Shown here piece after piece: positions 7,290-9,207 of a DNA stretch of 9,207 nt; positions within the stretch are counted from its first letter, which is position 1; every line of letters begins with the position of its first letter. Source of the stretch: JBFGRM01 sp041563675 (GTDB lineage: Bacteria > Nitrospirota > Nitrospiria > Nitrospirales > Nitrospiraceae); NCBI GenBank assembly GCA_041563675.1, contig JBFGRM010000090.1, positions 1 to 9,207 on the forward strand, read 5' to 3'. The translations under genes and the position numbers were made by a program. The notes under the pieces are model-generated. The model searched no databases and was not told the origin of the DNA. It was given only the letters and a program-made list of their open reading frames with translations.

Positions 7290-8315
7290 ATGCGAATTCT
7301 TGTGACAGGCGGAGCCGGCTTCATCGGGTCCCACCTGGTTCGCCGCTTGCTGGGGCGAGCCGAGGACCAGGTCATCAATCTTGATGCGTTGCGTTATTCG
7401 GGTAACCTGGAGAACCTGTCCGACGTGGCCGGTGAGCCCCGATACACATTCGTGCATGGAGATATCACCGACGCGGAAACCGTCGCGCGCGTGTTCAAGG
7501 ATCATCGGGTAGAGGCCGTCGTCAACTGTGCGGCCGAGACCCACGTGGATCGCTCGTTGCTGGACCCGACGACCTTCGCCCAGACCGACGTAGTCGGCAC
7601 CGGCTTGTTGCTCGAGCATGCTCGCCGAGCCAGCGTCAAACGGTTTCTGCAAGTCAGCACGGATGAGGTCTACGGGAGCGTCGAGACCGGCTTTTCTACG
7701 GAGGAAGACGCGCTCGCCCCGAGAAGTCCCTACTCGGCGAGCAAGGCCGGCGGGGACCTTCTCGTGCAGAGCTATTGGACCTCGTATGGCTTGCCGGTCC
7801 TCATCACCAGGGGCAGTAATACATACGGGCCGAATCAGTATCCTGAGAAGATGATCCCTCTGTTCGTGACCAATGCCATCGAAAACCAGCCGATTCCTTT
7901 ATACGGTGACGGCCTCTACAAGCGCGATTGGTTGTCGGTATTCGATCATTGCGCCGCCATCGACCATGTCCTCCGACACGGTAAGCCGGGCACCATCTAT
8001 AACGTCGGCGGCAACAACGAGCGCGAGAACCTCGTGGTGGCGGAGCAGATTCTCAAGATTCTCGACAAGCCGGCATCCCTGATCCGCTTCGTCGAGGACC
8101 GGCCCGGGCATGACCGCCGGTATGCGGTTGAGACCAGTCGGTTGAGGGACCTGGGCTGGAAACCCTCCGTCGCGTTTGAGGACGGCCTGCAGGCAACCGT
8201 CGAGTGGTATCGTGATCATGCCTCCTGGTGGCAGAAGATCAAATCGGGCGAGTTCAGGACCTACTATGAGCGTATGTACAAGGAGCGGCTCCAGAGCGGG
8301 AAGCAGCATTCCTGA
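7290..8315 (+). CDS. rmlB: dTDP-glucose 4,6-dehydratase
   Basis: Extended short-chain dehydrogenase that converts dTDP-glucose to dTDP-4-keto-6-deoxyglucose, the second step towards dTDP-L-rhamnose, in the cytoplasm with NAD. It is 341 aa, close to the usual 340-360. Motifs: NAD-binding GGAGFIGS (7-14), catalytic STDEVYG (123-129) with the T124-D125-E126 trio, Y148 and K152 of the YxxxK pair, the substrate-binding NTYGPNQYPEKMIPL (177-191), RDWLSVFDH (212-220) and RPGHDRRYAVE (271-281). Start ATG 7290 puts the glycine loop at residue 7, as in the family, and has an AAGGTG 11 bases upstream; an in-frame TTG at 7260 would add an unlikely 10-residue leader. It follows the second GT2 by 50 bases and precedes rmlD. 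All active-site residues are present. Confidence 0.95.
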   Translation: MRILVTGGAGFIGSHLVRRLLGRAEDQVINLDALRYSGNLENLSDVAGEPRYTFVHGDITDAETVARVFKDHRVEAVVNCAAETHVDRSLLDPTTFAQTDVVGTGLLLEHARRASVKRFLQVSTDEVYGSVETGFSTEEDALAPRSPYSASKAGGDLLVQSYWTSYGLPVLITRGSNTYGPNQYPEKMIPLFVTNAIENQPIPLYGDGLYKRDWLSVFDHCAAIDHVLRHGKPGTIYNVGGNNERENLVVAEQILKILDKPASLIRFVEDRPGHDRRYAVETSRLRDLGWKPSVAFEDGLQATVEWYRDHASWWQKIKSGEFRTYYERMYKERLQSGKQHS

Positions 8316-8363
8316 GTCAGGGGTTGGTGACCTCGCTTAAAGCTCGAGGGGCCGCTTGCGCAC

Positions 8364-8367
8364 AGGA
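8364..8367 (+). promoter_or_regulatory. Ribosome binding site of rmlD (AGGA)
   Basis: AGGA sits 10 bases before ATG 8378 and supports that start. The 62-base gap between rmlB and rmlD holds no other recognisable signal except a weak inverted repeat at 8331-8349 without a T-run. Confidence 0.45.
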
Positions 8368-8377
8368 CATCTGGGCT

Positions 8378-9207
8378 ATGCGCATCGTGTTGACAGGAGC
8401 GGACGGGCAGCTCGGACTCGAGCTGCAGCAGGTGCTGACCGGACATGATCTCGCCTGCTTGTCCTGGCCGTCCTTCGACCTGCTTTCACCACGCTGCGAG
8501 CAGCAGGTGGGAGACGCCTGCCCGGAGGTGGTCATCCACGCGGCCGCCTACACGGACGTGGACGGCGCAGAACGAGAGCCTGATCAAGCGATGGCCGTCA
8601 ACGCGCTGGGGACGGAACGAGTCGCCAGAGCGGCGGCCGCTCGGGGAGCCCGCCTCGTCTATATCTCCACGGACTATGTGTTCGACGGTCGCAAGCGCGA
8701 GCCGTATGAGGAAGCGGACAGGCCCAACCCGTTGAACGCATACGGAATGTCCAAGCTTGAGGGTGAACGAAGAGCCCTGTCCGTCTGCCCCGGCGCGCTC
8801 GTGGTGCGCACGGCATGGCTCTACGGCATCGGAGGAAAAAACTTTGTCACGACCATCGCCAGGCTCGCGGGGGAGCGGTCGGAGCTCCGTGTCGTCGCGG
8901 ATCAGCGGGGATGCCCCACGTACGCGCGGGACCTCGCACCGACGATCGCGTACCTTCTCGAGGCGGACGTCAATGGTATTGTTCACGTCACCGGAGCCGG
9001 CGAGTGCACCTGGCATGAGTTTGCGGCCGCCATTGTCTCCGAGCTCGGTCTTTCGACAACGGTCACGCCCATCACGACGGCGGAGGCCAACAGGCCCGCT
9101 CCGCGTCCGGCCTACAGCGTGCTCTCGAACCGCAGGCTCAGCGGCATGGGGCGCTCGATGCCGCATTGGAGTGACGGTCTCCGACGATTCTTTGATGACT
9201 CATGCCT
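8378..9207 (+). CDS. rmlD: dTDP-4-dehydrorhamnose reductase (3' end outside window)
   Basis: NAD(P)H-dependent reductase for the last step of dTDP-L-rhamnose synthesis (dTDP-6-deoxy-L-lyxo-4-hexulose to dTDP-L-rhamnose). The open frame gives 276 codons with no stop before the window ends; family members are about 280-300 aa, so only a short C-terminal piece is missing. Motifs: Rossmann TGADGQLG (6-13), VVIHAAAYTDVDGAE (51-65), STDYVFDG (97-104), catalytic YGMSK (Y122, K126), RTAWLYG (144-150), ADQRGCPTYARDLA (174-187) and RPAYSVLSN (243-251). The start places the glycine loop at residue 7, as in RmlD. The sequence reads cleanly with no frameshift. It follows rmlB in the same direction, as in many rml clusters, though rmlA and rmlC are not in the window. 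Confidence 0.94.
   Translation, partial: MRIVLTGADGQLGLELQQVLTGHDLACLSWPSFDLLSPRCEQQVGDACPEVVIHAAAYTDVDGAEREPDQAMAVNALGTERVARAAAARGARLVYISTDYVFDGRKREPYEEADRPNPLNAYGMSKLEGERRALSVCPGALVVRTAWLYGIGGKNFVTTIARLAGERSELRVVADQRGCPTYARDLAPTIAYLLEADVNGIVHVTGAGECTWHEFAAAIVSELGLSTTVTPITTAEANRPAPRPAYSVLSNRRLSGMGRSMPHWSDGLRRFFDDSC

Noticed and set aside
8331..8349. Inverted repeat CCTCG...CGAGG between rmlB and rmlD as a terminator
   Set aside because: Only 5 pairs around a 9-base loop and no T-run follows; the genes probably share a transcript.
8486..9166. 226-codon open frame on the minus strand opposite rmlD
   Set aside because: The rmlD frame on the plus strand has all expected motifs; the opposite frame is a low-complexity Arg/Gly-rich shadow.

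Overview
The window is one uninterrupted, all-plus-strand gene block for cell-surface polysaccharide (O-antigen, capsule or exopolysaccharide type) biosynthesis in a GC-rich bacterium. Seven protein genes fill almost all of it. The longest gap between genes is about 63 bases. I see no RNA genes, insertion sequences, CRISPR arrays, origins or convincing terminators. The sequence does not identify the species. High GC, a Gram-negative style of glycan locus and an exporter of the MsbA/PglK kind suggest a Gram-negative such as a proteobacterium or a Nitrospirota-like lineage, but this is a low-confidence guess.

Layout from left to right: a GT4 (GT-B fold) glycosyltransferase (23-1300); a fused TMD-NBD ABC exporter half-transporter (1364-3121); a glutamine-dependent asparagine-synthase-family amidotransferase (3148-5166); two GT2 (GT-A fold) glycosyltransferases (5163-6197 and 6214-7239); dTDP-glucose 4,6-dehydratase RmlB (7290-8315); and dTDP-4-dehydrorhamnose reductase RmlD (8378 to the window end, stop codon not included).

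A likely division of labour, by inference: RmlB and RmlD make dTDP-L-rhamnose, with RmlA and RmlC needed from outside the window. The three glycosyltransferases add sugars to a carrier-linked glycan. The amidotransferase probably amidates a carboxyl group, for example on a uronic acid, or makes asparagine. The ABC protein probably moves the lipid-linked product across the inner membrane. Gene spacing, including one 4-base ATGA overlap, fits a single transcript. No promoter is visible; it probably lies upstream of base 1.

No clearly new system was found. The points most worth a second look are the amidotransferase inside a sugar locus, the MsbA/PglK-like exporter beside glycosyltransferases, a Gln in place of the usual second Glu of the GT4 EX7E motif, a cluster of AGG/AGA arginine codons in the second GT2, and possible RNA hairpins ahead of the ABC gene.
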